From the NCBI GenBank assembly GCA_963792385.1, contig CAWBVZ010000003.1:310001-374000 (forward strand): 64,000 nt of DNA, in the 5' to 3' direction. Source of the DNA: DASSUW01 sp963792385. Its GTDB lineage: Bacteria; Actinomycetota; Thermoleophilia; Solirubrobacterales; Solirubrobacteraceae. Below the pieces are notes generated by a model. It was not told where the DNA came from. It saw nothing but the letters and a program-made list of their open reading frames with translations, and made no database searches. The position numbers and the translations under genes were made by a program. Positions 23,281 through 31,734 of the stretch are shown in pieces. The number at the start of each line of letters is the position of its first letter. The stretch's first letter is position 1.

Positions 23281-24442
23281 GTTCGAACCCCACGACGAGC
23301 GAGCCCTCGGCGAGCTTGGCCGAGGTCGGCATGAACCCGGCGAGCGCGCCCGGGAGCACGATCGTGCGCTTCTGGCCGTCGACGCGCACGACCAGCTCGA
23401 GCCCGATCTTCTTCAGCGCGATGTCGCCCTTGCTCACGAACGGCAGGTCCAGTCGTAGCTCGGCGTGTGAGTCGTTGAGTGACAGCTCCTGCGTCAGCCG
23501 GTCGTGCAGCACCGCCGCCGCGTCGCGGCCCTCGAACAGGGCGTCGGCGAGCCGGTCGAGCATGGTGGCGCCGAGCACCTCCTGCTCGAAGTAGGGCGCG
23601 CGCAGCACCGGCACGGGCGCGAACCCGGACTCGACGTCCGCGAGCTGCTGCGCCTGCACCTCGCGCCAGGCGCCGAAGTAGGCGCCGACGTCCTCCGGGA
23701 ACACGCGGTTGACCACGACCGCGTCGCACAGGTAGCCGTATAGGTTCAGGTACGTGAAGGTACGCATCGCCTCCGCCACGACCATCCGGTCGGGCGTCAT
23801 CACAAGCCGGATCGTCACGCGCTCGGCGTCGCGCAGCAGCTCGTGCATCGCGATCAGGTTGCGCACGAGCCGCTGGACGTCGTCCATCACGCGCTCGTCC
23901 GGCAGCGAGAGGTCCAGGAACGCGCGGGCGAGCGGGCGCGCCGCCGACAGCAGCGCGCTCTCACGGCCGAGGACGCGGTCCAGCCACCAGCGCGCGGCGT
24001 CCGGGAACGAGAGCAGCCGCAGCGTCTCGCCGGTCGGCGCGCAGTCGACGATGATCGCGTCCCACTCGCCCGACTCGGCATGGCGCTTGAGCTGGAGCAG
24101 GCTGAACAGCTCGTCCGCGCCGGGCGGCACCGTCAGCTCCTCGGCGGCGATCCGCTCCACGCCGCGCTCGGCGAGCACGCCGCCCAGCCACTCCTGCGCG
24201 GCCGACCAGTTGCGCTCGATCTCCTCCTGCGCCTGCACCTGCTGCGCCCACACGCCGCCCTCCATCTCGACCGGCTCGGAGCCGACGGGTGCCTGCAGCG
24301 ACTCGGCGAGCGAGTGCGCCGGGTCGGTCGAGAGCACGAGCGTGCGGGAGCCGGCCGCCGCACACCGGCGGGCGGTGGCGGCTGCGACCGACGTCTTGCC
24401 CACGCCGCCCTTGCCCGTGTAGAGAATGATGCGGGGCGCCAT
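23273..24442 (-). CDS. ArsA/Get3-family ATPase
   Basis: A 389-residue deviant-Walker-A ATPase. The P-loop is YTGKGGVGKTS with the signature Lys of this class, switch I is LVLSTDPAHSLAESL, switch II lies in IIVDCAPTGETLRLLSFPD, and NRVFPEDVG follows. The last 100 residues hold an added C-terminal beta domain (LRLDLPFVSKGDIALKKIGL, VVRVDGQKRTIVLPG) typical of actinobacterial ArsA-like proteins. The metal-binding cysteines of true ArsA are not evident and no arsB is near, so arsenic efflux is unlikely. A Get3-like targeting or assembly role is possible. It leads a possible three-gene operon. Confidence 0.82.
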   Translation of the reverse strand: MAPRIILYTGKGGVGKTSVAAATARRCAAAGSRTLVLSTDPAHSLAESLQAPVGSEPVEMEGGVWAQQVQAQEEIERNWSAAQEWLGGVLAERGVERIAAEELTVPPGADELFSLLQLKRHAESGEWDAIIVDCAPTGETLRLLSFPDAARWWLDRVLGRESALLSAARPLARAFLDLSLPDERVMDDVQRLVRNLIAMHELLRDAERVTIRLVMTPDRMVVAEAMRTFTYLNLYGYLCDAVVVNRVFPEDVGAYFGAWREVQAQQLADVESGFAPVPVLRAPYFEQEVLGATMLDRLADALFEGRDAAAVLHDRLTQELSLNDSHAELRLDLPFVSKGDIALKKIGLELVVRVDGQKRTIVLPGALAGFMPTSAKLAEGSLVVGFERG

Positions 24443-24457
24443 TGGAGCCCCGCAACA

Positions 24458-25957
24458 CTAGTGACGCTTCTTGCGCTTGGGCTTCAGCACCTTGACGGTG
24501 CCGGTGGCGGCGGCCGGGTTGCCGGCGAGGTCGCGGACGCTCAGCTGCACCGTGTAGGTGCCGGCGCGCCGCGGCACGTCCCAGCCGAATGTCCGCTTGC
24601 CGTAGCCGACGGCGCCGAACGGTCGCGCCTCGACGAGCTTGCCTGCGCGCCTGATGCGCAGGTCGACGTTCGAGATCTTCGAGAGCGTGAAGCGCACCCG
24701 CCCCTTGCGCCCACCGCGCAGCGTGCGCGGCTGCACCGCAACGACGGGCGGCACGCTCTTGTACTGGACGAAGCGCTCGGCGGTCGCGCAGTAGACGTCG
24801 GTCTTCGTGCGCGTGCAGAGGTTCTTGAGGAAGCCCTGCAGCAGGTCGTGGTACGAGAGCGTCGACTCGTGCGTGCTGCTCCCGCGCGAGTACAGCGACC
24901 ACGCGCCGGTGTCGTAGGCGGGGACCTCCGCGCGCGCTTCGGGCTCGGCGGCCTGGAACAGCGCGGTGCCGCGCGGGTCGGCACCGATACGCGCGTAGTC
25001 GTAGAGGCCGATCAGCGCCTGGATGAAGCCGTTGAGCACGCGCAGGTTGGGGGCGAACGAGTAGATCGCGTAGTGGTCGCCGTGCTCGGCAGGCACGCGC
25101 ACGCCCTGCGGCGTCGGCGCCTCGAAGATCGCCAGCGCCCGCTTGGCCACCGGCAGCACGTCGGCTTCGCGGTCGAGCCGCGTCGCGGCGCGGGCGAGCG
25201 CCTGCACGGCCGTGCCCTGGGCGAGGCCGGAGACCCACGGCGGGCGCCCGCCGCCGAAGCTGAAGTAGTACTCCCAGGCGACGCCGCCGGCGCGCTCGGC
25301 GGCGAGCGGGAGCAGCTCGTCGAGCATCTGCGCCAGGCGAGCGTTCTCGCGCCCGCCCCAGAGGCCGTTGAGCTTGCCGAAGTTGCCGAGCATCTGGAGC
25401 TGGATCCCTTGCCCGGGGTAGTACTGCCAGACCAGCTCGGAGCCCGCGAACTCGATCCGCTGGCCCGAGCGCAGCAGCGCGCCCTTGGTCCACCACTCGA
25501 GGTTGCGGTCGAGCGTCAGCCACAGCGGCGCCAGCCGCGTGCGGGTGAGCTGGCGGCTCGCGGCGATGTCCGCGAGCGTGCGCAGCACCGCGTTCATCTC
25601 AGTTGCGCGGGTGCCGCGCAGCTTGCGGGCGCGGCGGACGGCGTCCTCGTAGTCGGCGCGGCGGAGCGCGTACTCCTCGGGCGTGATCTCGGCGGCGCTC
25701 TGCATCCGCTTGAGCTCGCCGATCACGGTCAGGCGCTTCTTCTTCGCCGCGATGGTCGCGACTGCCGGCGCGCGTGTGCGCACCCGCGGCGGGGCGGGCA
25801 TGGTGTCGGCGGGCAACGCCCGGTCGTGGCGTGTGTGCACGCGCCCGTCGGAGCCCAGTTTCAGTACGTCGTGATCCGCCGCCATGGCCGGGGCTGCCCA
25901 CGCGAGGCTGCACAGCACGGCAACGAACCCGCAACAAGCGGTTCGCATGACACCCAT
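24458..25957 (-). CDS. Secreted D-glucuronyl C5-epimerase-like protein
   Basis: A 499-residue exported protein. The signal peptide is MGVMRTACCGFVAVLCSLAW with an APAMA-type cleavage site. After a helical arm (IGELKRMQSAAEITPEEYAL), residues 140-400 match the C-terminal D-glucuronyl C5-epimerase domain: YYPGQGIQLQMLGNFG, VSGLAQGTAVQALARAATRL, APNLRVLNGFIQALIGLYDY and SLYSRGSSTHESTLSYHDLL, carrying the Tyr, Glu and Arg residues expected in the active cleft. A C-terminal beta-sandwich (YTVQLSVRDLAGNPAAA) and a Lys/Arg-rich end follow. Its substrate would be a surface uronic-acid polymer. TAGCAT lies 7 nt before ATG 25957. Confidence 0.75.
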   Translation of the reverse strand: MGVMRTACCGFVAVLCSLAWAAPAMAADHDVLKLGSDGRVHTRHDRALPADTMPAPPRVRTRAPAVATIAAKKKRLTVIGELKRMQSAAEITPEEYALRRADYEDAVRRARKLRGTRATEMNAVLRTLADIAASRQLTRTRLAPLWLTLDRNLEWWTKGALLRSGQRIEFAGSELVWQYYPGQGIQLQMLGNFGKLNGLWGGRENARLAQMLDELLPLAAERAGGVAWEYYFSFGGGRPPWVSGLAQGTAVQALARAATRLDREADVLPVAKRALAIFEAPTPQGVRVPAEHGDHYAIYSFAPNLRVLNGFIQALIGLYDYARIGADPRGTALFQAAEPEARAEVPAYDTGAWSLYSRGSSTHESTLSYHDLLQGFLKNLCTRTKTDVYCATAERFVQYKSVPPVVAVQPRTLRGGRKGRVRFTLSKISNVDLRIRRAGKLVEARPFGAVGYGKRTFGWDVPRRAGTYTVQLSVRDLAGNPAAATGTVKVLKPKRKKRH

Positions 25958-25964
25958 GACCCCG

Positions 25965-25970
25965 ATGCTA
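25965..25970 (-). promoter_or_regulatory. -10 box TAGCAT (minus strand) for ATG at 25957
   Basis: TAGCAT ends 7 nt before the epimerase-like gene's first ATG. This favours MGVMRT over the internal MRTACC start. Confidence 0.45.
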
Positions 25971-26012
25971 GGCTCGAAGTTGCGGCGTGGCTTGCGCTGC
26001 AATCCGATCTTC

Positions 26013-27083
26013 ATGCGCCTACGCCCGCTTCTCACCCTGCTTGTCGCTCTGCTCGCCACCGCACTGGTGGCCGGGTGCGGGGGCGATAGCAAGGGCGAGG
26101 AGGCCGACTCGGGCACCGACGTCGACCAGCTGCTCACGGACACGTTCTCCGGCAGCAAGGACATCAAGTCCGGCAAGTTCGACCTCGCGCTCAACGTCAA
26201 GGCGGGCGGCCCCACCGGCACGCTGGCGGTCAAGATCGCCGGGCCGTTCGAGAGCCAGGGCAAGGGCAAGGTGCCCAAGCTCGACATCAACGCGTCCTTC
26301 GAGGGCGGCGGCCAGAACCTCGAGGCCGGCGTCACGTCGACCGGCGAGGCCGGCTTCGTGAGCTTCAACGGCACCGACTACGAGGTCGCCGGGCCGGTCT
26401 GGAAGCAGTTCACGGCCAGTTACGAGCAGGCCGGCAGCAAGGGCAGCGGCCAGTCGCTCGCCACGCTCGGGATCGACCCGCGCAAGTGGCTCACGAACGC
26501 CGAGAACGCCGGCGAAGCCAAGGTGGGTGACACCGACACGATCAAGATCACCGGCGATGTCGACGTGCCGAAGCTGCTCGACGACGTCAACGCCGCGCTC
26601 GCCAAGCTCCGCACGCTCGGCGGCTCCAGCGCCGCGAGCCTTCCCGAGCAGCTGACCGCCGAGCAGAAGCAGCAGGCGGTCGACGCGATCAAGGACCTCA
26701 GCGTGGAGATCTACACCGGCGCCGAGGACAAGATCCTGCGCCGGATGGTCGTCGCGATGAAGCTCGAGACGCCGGCCGGATCGTCCACCGGCAAGCAGTC
26801 GGCGGACGTCAAGCTCGACCTCCAGCTGCTCGATCTCAACGAGGGTCAGGAAATCAACGCGCCGGAGAACCCGAAGCCGTTCGCGGCTCTGGCGTCGCAG
26901 CTCAACTCGCTCGGCCTCAGTCTCGGTGGCCTCGGCGCCGGCGCGGGCGGGGGCTCATCGGACTCCGGCAGCGGGTCGAGCGCGACCGCGGAGAACGTGG
27001 AGAAGTACGGCGAGTGCGTCCAGGACGCGGGCGGCGACACGGCCAAGATTCAGAAGTGCTCGGACCTGCTGGCCGCGCCGTAG
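26013..27083 (+). CDS. Lipoprotein with LolA/LppX-like fold
   Basis: A 356-residue lipoprotein divergent from the epimerase gene. The signal MRLRPLLTLLVALLATALVA ends in a lipobox LVAGC. The mature part starts with a disordered Gly/Asp stretch, then alternating strands (SGKFDLALNVKAGG, TGTLAVKIAGPFESQGKGKV, NASFEGGGQNLEAGVTSTGE) typical of LppX/LprG/LolA-like folds that carry lipids or act as surface sensors. LRRMVVAMKLETPAG and a Ser/Gly linker precede a short Cys-containing tail (EKYGECVQDAGGDTAKIQKC), probably disulfide-bonded. Function beyond this is unknown. Confidence 0.68.
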   Translation: MRLRPLLTLLVALLATALVAGCGGDSKGEEADSGTDVDQLLTDTFSGSKDIKSGKFDLALNVKAGGPTGTLAVKIAGPFESQGKGKVPKLDINASFEGGGQNLEAGVTSTGEAGFVSFNGTDYEVAGPVWKQFTASYEQAGSKGSGQSLATLGIDPRKWLTNAENAGEAKVGDTDTIKITGDVDVPKLLDDVNAALAKLRTLGGSSAASLPEQLTAEQKQQAVDAIKDLSVEIYTGAEDKILRRMVVAMKLETPAGSSTGKQSADVKLDLQLLDLNEGQEINAPENPKPFAALASQLNSLGLSLGGLGAGAGGGSSDSGSGSSATAENVEKYGECVQDAGGDTAKIQKCSDLLAAP

Positions 27084-27095
27084 TGGCGCGCCCCG

Positions 27096-27101
27096 CATAA
27101 T
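27096..27101 (+). promoter_or_regulatory. -10 box CATAAT for leaderless GTG at 27109
   Basis: CATAAT is followed by 7 nt and the GTG of the cation antiporter. The gap has no ribosome site. Confidence 0.4.
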
Positions 27102-27108
27102 CCCGCCG

Positions 27109-28246
27109 GTGAGTCAACCGCGGGCGCCCTTCAACCTGCGACGTTTCCTGCTGAGTGGGGACGGGTGGCCATACCTGCTCGTCCCGTTCATCGCGGTCGC
27201 GATCGCGCTCGAGCTCGCCCACGCGGACCCGACGCTGATCTTCGTCACGTCCGCCCTCGGCGTGATCCCCACAGCCGCGCTGATGGGCCGCGCCACCGAG
27301 GAGCTGGCCGCGCGGTCGGGCCCGGGCATCGGCGGCTTCCTCAACGTCACGTTCGGCAACGCGCCGGAGCTGATCATCGCCTTCTTCGCCCTCAACGAGG
27401 GCCTGCAGGAGGTCGTCAAGGCGTCGCTTGTCGGCTCGATCCTCGGCAACATCTTGCTCGTCATGGGTGCCGCGATGTTCGTCGGCGGGCGCAAGCGCGA
27501 GCGACAGTACTTCGACCGCACGGCCGCCGGAACCCAGTCGCTGATGCTCCTGCTGGCGGCCGTCGCGCTCGTGATGCCGGCGATCTACGAGCTGGTCATC
27601 GGCGGCGCGCTCCCCAAGCCCGACCGACACGGCGACGGAGTTCCCGTCCGACCTCGAGAAGATGTCGGCTGCGGTGGCGATCGTGTTGCTGCTCACGTAC
27701 GCGGCCGGGCTGCTGTTCTCGCTGAAGACCCACAAGGACCTGTTCAACCCGGCGCACGGTACCGACGACCACGGCGGCGAGCCATGGTCGGTGCGCCGCG
27801 CCGTGATCTCGCTGGCGGGCGCGGGCGTGGCCGTCGGCGTGATGTCCGAGATCCTCGTCGGCTCGATCACCGAGGCGTCCGAGTCGATCGGCCTGTCGCC
27901 GTTCTTCGTCGGCATCATCGTGGTGGCGATCGTCGGCAACGCCGCCGAGCACTGGGTGGCGATCTACTTCGCCGCCCGCGACAAGATGGACCTGGCCGTG
28001 AACATCGCGATCGGCTCGAGCGCGCAGATCGCCCTGTTCGCCGCCCCGGTGCTCGTGCTCCTGTCCTTCTTCGTCGGGCCGTTCCCGATGGCGCTGGTGT
28101 TCAACGGGCTCGAGCTGGGGGCGATCCTCATGGCGATCCTGATCGCCAACCAGGTGACGCAGGAAGGCGAGTCGACGTGGTTTGAAGGGCTCCAGCTGCT
28201 AGCTGTATATGTCGTGCTGGGGCTCGTCTTCTTCTTCGTCGGATGA
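27109..28246 (+). pseudogene. Ca2+/H+ antiporter (CAX/ChaA family), one frameshift
   Basis: About 378 residues of an 11-helix cation exchanger. The two alpha repeats that form the ion path are clear: GFLNVTFGNAPELIIAFFAL with the key Glu in the first half, and GIIVVAIVGNAAEHWVAIYF in the second. The frame breaks near 27618 inside a CCC run. Reading it as CC gives KPTDTATEFPSDLEKMSAAV, which joins the halves. Both halves are well preserved, so a one-base sequencing insertion is more likely than a dead gene. It is followed immediately by terC (overlapping ATGA), making a cation-homeostasis pair. Confidence 0.8.
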
Positions 28247-29214
28247 CGTTCGCGTTCATCAGCGGGCCTGGGCCATGGCTCGCGCTGGCGGGCATCACGA
28301 TTGCGCTGCTCGTGGTCGACCTGAAGCTGTTCGCGCCCGGTCGCGAGCCGACCTTCCGCGAGGGCGCGTGGTGGTCGGTCGGCTGGCTCGTGGTCGCGCT
28401 GCTCGTCGCGCCGCTCGTGTGGGCGCTCTCGAGCTTCGACGACGCGCTCACCTACACCACCGTCTACTTCGTCGAGCGCTCGCTGTCGCTCGACAACCTG
28501 TTCGTCTTCCTGCTGCTGTTCAGCTACTTCGCCGTGCCGGAGGAGCACCGCGCGAACCTGCTGTTCTACGGCATCGTCGCGGCGCTCGCGCTGCGCGGCC
28601 TGGCGATCCTCGGCGGCGTGGCGCTGATCGAGCAGTTCCACTTCGTCATCTACGTCCTCGGCGCGCTGCTGCTCGTGCTCGCCTGGCGGATCCTGCGCGG
28701 GGTCGAGGAGGGCGTGGAACCCGACAAGAACCTGATCGTGCGCGGCGTGCGCAAGGTGTTCCCGGTCTCGGACGACTTCGACGGGCACCACTGGTTCACG
28801 AAGATCGACGGGAAGCGGCACGCGACGCCGATCTTCGTCTGCCTTGCCGCGATCGTGGCCGCCGACATCGCGTTCGCGGTCGACTCGATCCCGGCCGCGT
28901 TCGCGATCACGCGCGACTCCGTGCTGATCTGGATGGGCAACATCTTCGCCCTGCTCGGGCTGCGCGCGCTGTTCGTGCTCGTGGAAGGGCTGATCAAGCG
29001 CTTCCGCTACCTCGACGAGACGATCGCCGTCGTGCTCGCGCTGGTCGCGGTCAAGCTGCTGATCGAGGACGTGTACAAGGTCGGCCCGGTCGCGTCGCTC
29101 GCCGTCGTGGCGCTCGCGTTCACCGTCGGCATCGTCGCGTCGCTCGTGGGCGACGCCCGCGACCCGGACTCCGACGCCAAGCGCGCCGAACGGGCTGACC
29201 GTACGACGGCGTGA
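28243..29214 (+). CDS. TerC/Alx-family integral membrane protein
   Basis: A 323-residue protein with about nine membrane helices. The TerC signatures are present: TTVYFVERSLSLDNLFVFLL with acidic residues within the membrane (E, D), and IVAADIAFAVDSIPAAFAIT with two buried Asp. The middle loop (VFPVSDDFDGHHWFTKIDGK) is typical of the Alx branch, which exports Mn2+. ATG 28243 overlaps the antiporter stop, so Ca2+ and Mn2+ handling may be co-expressed. Manganese is inferred from the family; no yybP-ykoY riboswitch is visible. Confidence 0.87.
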   Translation: MTFAFISGPGPWLALAGITIALLVVDLKLFAPGREPTFREGAWWSVGWLVVALLVAPLVWALSSFDDALTYTTVYFVERSLSLDNLFVFLLLFSYFAVPEEHRANLLFYGIVAALALRGLAILGGVALIEQFHFVIYVLGALLLVLAWRILRGVEEGVEPDKNLIVRGVRKVFPVSDDFDGHHWFTKIDGKRHATPIFVCLAAIVAADIAFAVDSIPAAFAITRDSVLIWMGNIFALLGLRALFVLVEGLIKRFRYLDETIAVVLALVAVKLLIEDVYKVGPVASLAVVALAFTVGIVASLVGDARDPDSDAKRAERADRTTA

Positions 29215-29628
29215 TCGTCCGGCCCGCCGGCCCGGGCGACGTGCCCGCGATCGCCGCCCTGCTCGGCCAGCTGTCCTATCCGGTGGAGCCCGACGTGCTC
29301 GCGCCGGCGGATGGAGCGGCTCCCGGCCGAGACCACGATCTTCGTCGCGGACGCCGGCGAGGTCGTCGGGCTGGTGGGGCTGGACGTACGGCAGGGCCTC
29401 CAGCACGACGCTCCAGGAGCGCGGATCATCGCGTTCGTCGTCCGCGAGGACGCCCGCCGGCGCGGCATCGCGCGCGCTCTGCTCGCCACCGTCGAGGCCG
29501 CGGCCCGCGACGCCGGCTGCGAGCACCTCCACGTCACGACCGCGCATCGCCGCGCGGACGCGCACGCGGCCTACACGGCGCTCGGGTTCTCCGACACCGG
29601 GCTGCGCTTCGGCAAGGACCTGCGGTAG
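29211..29628 (+). pseudogene. GNAT-family N-acetyltransferase, one frameshift
   Basis: A compact acetyltransferase of about 138 residues. The N-terminus (VIVRPAGPGDVPAIAALLGQ) is in one frame; from near 29303 the rest is in another. Dropping one C gives VLARRMERLPAETTIFVADA and restores the fold. The acetyl-CoA-binding core is intact: FVVREDARRRGIARALLATV with the R/Q-x-x-G-x-G/A pattern. TTAHRRADAHAAYTALGF follows. Start GTG 29211 overlaps the terC stop. Substrate unknown. The single indel is probably a sequence error. Confidence 0.7.
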
Positions 29629-29638
29629 CGCCCCGACG

Positions 29639-30058
29639 CTAGGCGCCGCCGAACTCGCGCAGCTGCCGGTCGGTCTCGGCCTCCACGTCGAGCGGCTCCT
29701 CGCCGCGGGCGATCCGGCGTGCGTTGCGCGACTCGACGAGCGTGCGGACCTCCTCGCGCAACGCAGGGTCGGCGGCCGGCGCCAGCAGGGTGCGCAGTTC
29801 GGCGTCGACGTCCACCGGCGCCTCGCCACGGCCGACGCGGCGGGCGTTGCGGGCCTCGAGCATCTGGCGGACCTCGGCCTCCTGCACGGCCGCGTCCACT
29901 GGCGGCGCGGCGCGGCGGCCCGGGTTCTCGTCGCCGATCGACATGCCGCCGCGGCCGATCTGCTCGAACGAGCTGCTGCTGGTCGCGAGCGCCCACACGG
30001 CCACGACGATGGCCACGCCCACCACGACGAACAGCACGATCGCGAATGCCTCCTCCAT
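29639..30058 (-). CDS. Single-pass membrane protein with two tandem EVRxLxExRNARR repeats
   Basis: A 139-residue protein. Residues 1-27 are a membrane segment (MEEAFAIVLFVVVGVAIVVA). The cytoplasmic part has two copies of a 32-residue unit: EVRQMLEARNARRVGRGEAP with VDVDAELRTLL, and EVRTLVESRNARRIARGEEP with LDVEAETDRQL. Each is a helix followed by a basic turn and an acidic helix. The repeat resembles short coiled-coil modules in actinobacterial membrane proteins; I know no function. CACAAT lies 7 nt before ATG 30058. Confidence 0.6.
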   Translation of the reverse strand: MEEAFAIVLFVVVGVAIVVAVWALATSSSSFEQIGRGGMSIGDENPGRRAAPPVDAAVQEAEVRQMLEARNARRVGRGEAPVDVDAELRTLLAPAADPALREEVRTLVESRNARRIARGEEPLDVEAETDRQLREFGGA

Positions 30059-30165
30059 TCGGCTAATTGTGACGTGGCGCACGCGATTCGTTCTTGTTCA
30101 GAGCGATCGGGGTATGTACCCTCTTAGAAGCTGTTGACTGACTAGTCAATCTGGGAGCCGAAACC

Positions 30166-31338
30166 GTGGTGGACTTCAGCCTGACCGACGAGCAGAAGGC
30201 GCTGCGCGAGATGGCGCACGACTTCGCAGAGAAGGAAATCCGGCCTGTCGCGTGGGAGTACGACCGCGACAGCACGTGGCCCGAGGACGTGATGCGCAAG
30301 GCATGGGAGCTGGGCCTCATGAACACGCATGTCCCGGAGGAGTACGGCGGGCCCGGCGCCTCGTACCTCGATGGAGTCCTGATCGAGGAGGAGCTCTCCT
30401 GGGGCTGTTCCGGAATCGGCACGTCGATCGGCGCGAACGGCCTCGCCTCGGCGCCGCTCGCCCTCGCCGGCTCGGAGGAGCTCAAGCAGGAGTACCTCGG
30501 GATGCTGGCCGAGGAGTACAAGCTCGCGTCCTTCTGCCTGACGGAGCCGGACGCCGGCTCGGACGTCTCCGGCATGCGCACGACCGCCGTGCGCAAGGGC
30601 GACAAGTACGTCATCAACGGCTCCAAGTGCTTCATCACCAACGGCGGCTACGCCGACTGGTTCACGGTCTACGCGAAGACCGACAAGGATGCCGGGCACC
30701 GCGGGATCTCCTGCTTCATCGTCCCGCGTGACGACACCGTCACGGTGGACAAGAAGGAAGACAAGATGGGCCAGCGGGCGTCCAACACCGCGACCATCAC
30801 CTTCAACGACACCGAGATCCCCGTCGGCAACCTGATCGGCGAGGAGAACAAGGGCTTCAAGATCGCGATGATGACCCTCGACCGCACGCGCCCCGGCGTC
30901 GCGGCGATGGCCACCGGCATCGCGCGCGCCGCCTTCGAGTTCGCGACCAACTACTCGAAGGAGCGCATCCAGTTCGGCGTGCCGATCGCGATGCATCAGG
31001 CGATCCAGTTCATGATCGCCGACATGGCGACGAAGGTGCACCTGTCGCGCCTCGCCGCCTGGCACTCGGCGGTGCTGCTCGACCAGGGCAAGCGCAACAC
31101 GGTCGAGTCCTCGCACGCCAAGCGCTTCGCCGCCGACAGCGCGATGGAGGTCACCACCGACGCCGTGCAGGTGTACGGCGGCTACGGCTTCATCAAGGAC
31201 TACCCCGTCGAGAAGCTGATGCGCGACGCGAAGATCATGCAGCTGTACGAAGGCACGTCGCAGATCCAGCGGCTCGTGATCGCGCGCGAGACGCTGCTCC
31301 CGCGGCGGATCGAGGAGCCGACGCCCGCGAGCGTTTAG
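30166..31338 (+). CDS. Acyl-CoA dehydrogenase
   Basis: A 390-residue FAD enzyme catalysing the first step of beta-oxidation. It opens with VDFSLTDEQKALREMAHDFA. The FAD/substrate motifs are ASFCLTEPDAGSDVSGMRT and YVINGSKCFITNGGYADWF. The catalytic base Glu lies in the C-terminal MQLYEGTSQIQRLVIAR. QVYGGYGFIKDYPVEKLMRD is the family signature. The start is GTG 30166 with GGGAG 9 nt upstream. A TTGACT hexamer in a partial dyad (30133-30148) may be the -35 box or a TetR-type operator. The beta-oxidation pair at 38.75-40.7 kb could take its product. Confidence 0.88.
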   Translation: MVDFSLTDEQKALREMAHDFAEKEIRPVAWEYDRDSTWPEDVMRKAWELGLMNTHVPEEYGGPGASYLDGVLIEEELSWGCSGIGTSIGANGLASAPLALAGSEELKQEYLGMLAEEYKLASFCLTEPDAGSDVSGMRTTAVRKGDKYVINGSKCFITNGGYADWFTVYAKTDKDAGHRGISCFIVPRDDTVTVDKKEDKMGQRASNTATITFNDTEIPVGNLIGEENKGFKIAMMTLDRTRPGVAAMATGIARAAFEFATNYSKERIQFGVPIAMHQAIQFMIADMATKVHLSRLAAWHSAVLLDQGKRNTVESSHAKRFAADSAMEVTTDAVQVYGGYGFIKDYPVEKLMRDAKIMQLYEGTSQIQRLVIARETLLPRRIEEPTPASV

Positions 31339-31377
31339 CCGTTACCGGCTGCGGGCCGTGCGGGTAGCACGGCCCGC

Positions 31378-31734
31378 ATGGAGGCTTATGAGCGGCGGGA
31401 CCCGACCGATTGGGAGGGCATCGAGCGCTCTCCCGACTTCCAGGCGCTGGTAGCGAGCCGGCGCCGGTTCGTTCTCCTGGCGGGGGGTGGGACGGTCGGG
31501 TTGACCGTGGCGTACATCCTTGTCGCCTACCTGGCGCCGGGCGTGCTCGGCACCGTGGTCGGCTGGGCGGGGGGCGTCGGGCTGATCGTGCTCACGTGGA
31601 TCGTCACCGCCGCGTACCTGCGTAAGAGCGACCGCGAGTGGTCGCCGCTGGAGCAGCGGATTGCAGCGTCCGTGCGGGAGCCGTCACGGCGGTTCGCGCG
31701 TGACGAGACGCGGGTGGGGGAGGAAGTCCGATGA
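31378..31734 (+). CDS. DUF485 membrane protein, partner of the acetate symporter
   Basis: A 118-residue protein with two membrane helices (FVLLAGGGTVGLTVAYILVA and GTVVGWAGGVGLIVLTWIVT). The N-terminus has the DUF485 pattern SPDFQALVASRRRFV. The protein ends in a cytoplasmic tail (EWSPLEQRIAASVREPSRRF). In many bacteria a DUF485 gene (yjcH) precedes actP, as here, with a 4-nt overlap. A TAGCAC box lies 7 nt before ATG 31378. The role of DUF485 in transport is unproven. Confidence 0.8.
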   Translation: MEAYERRDPTDWEGIERSPDFQALVASRRRFVLLAGGGTVGLTVAYILVAYLAPGVLGTVVGWAGGVGLIVLTWIVTAAYLRKSDREWSPLEQRIAASVREPSRRFARDETRVGEEVR

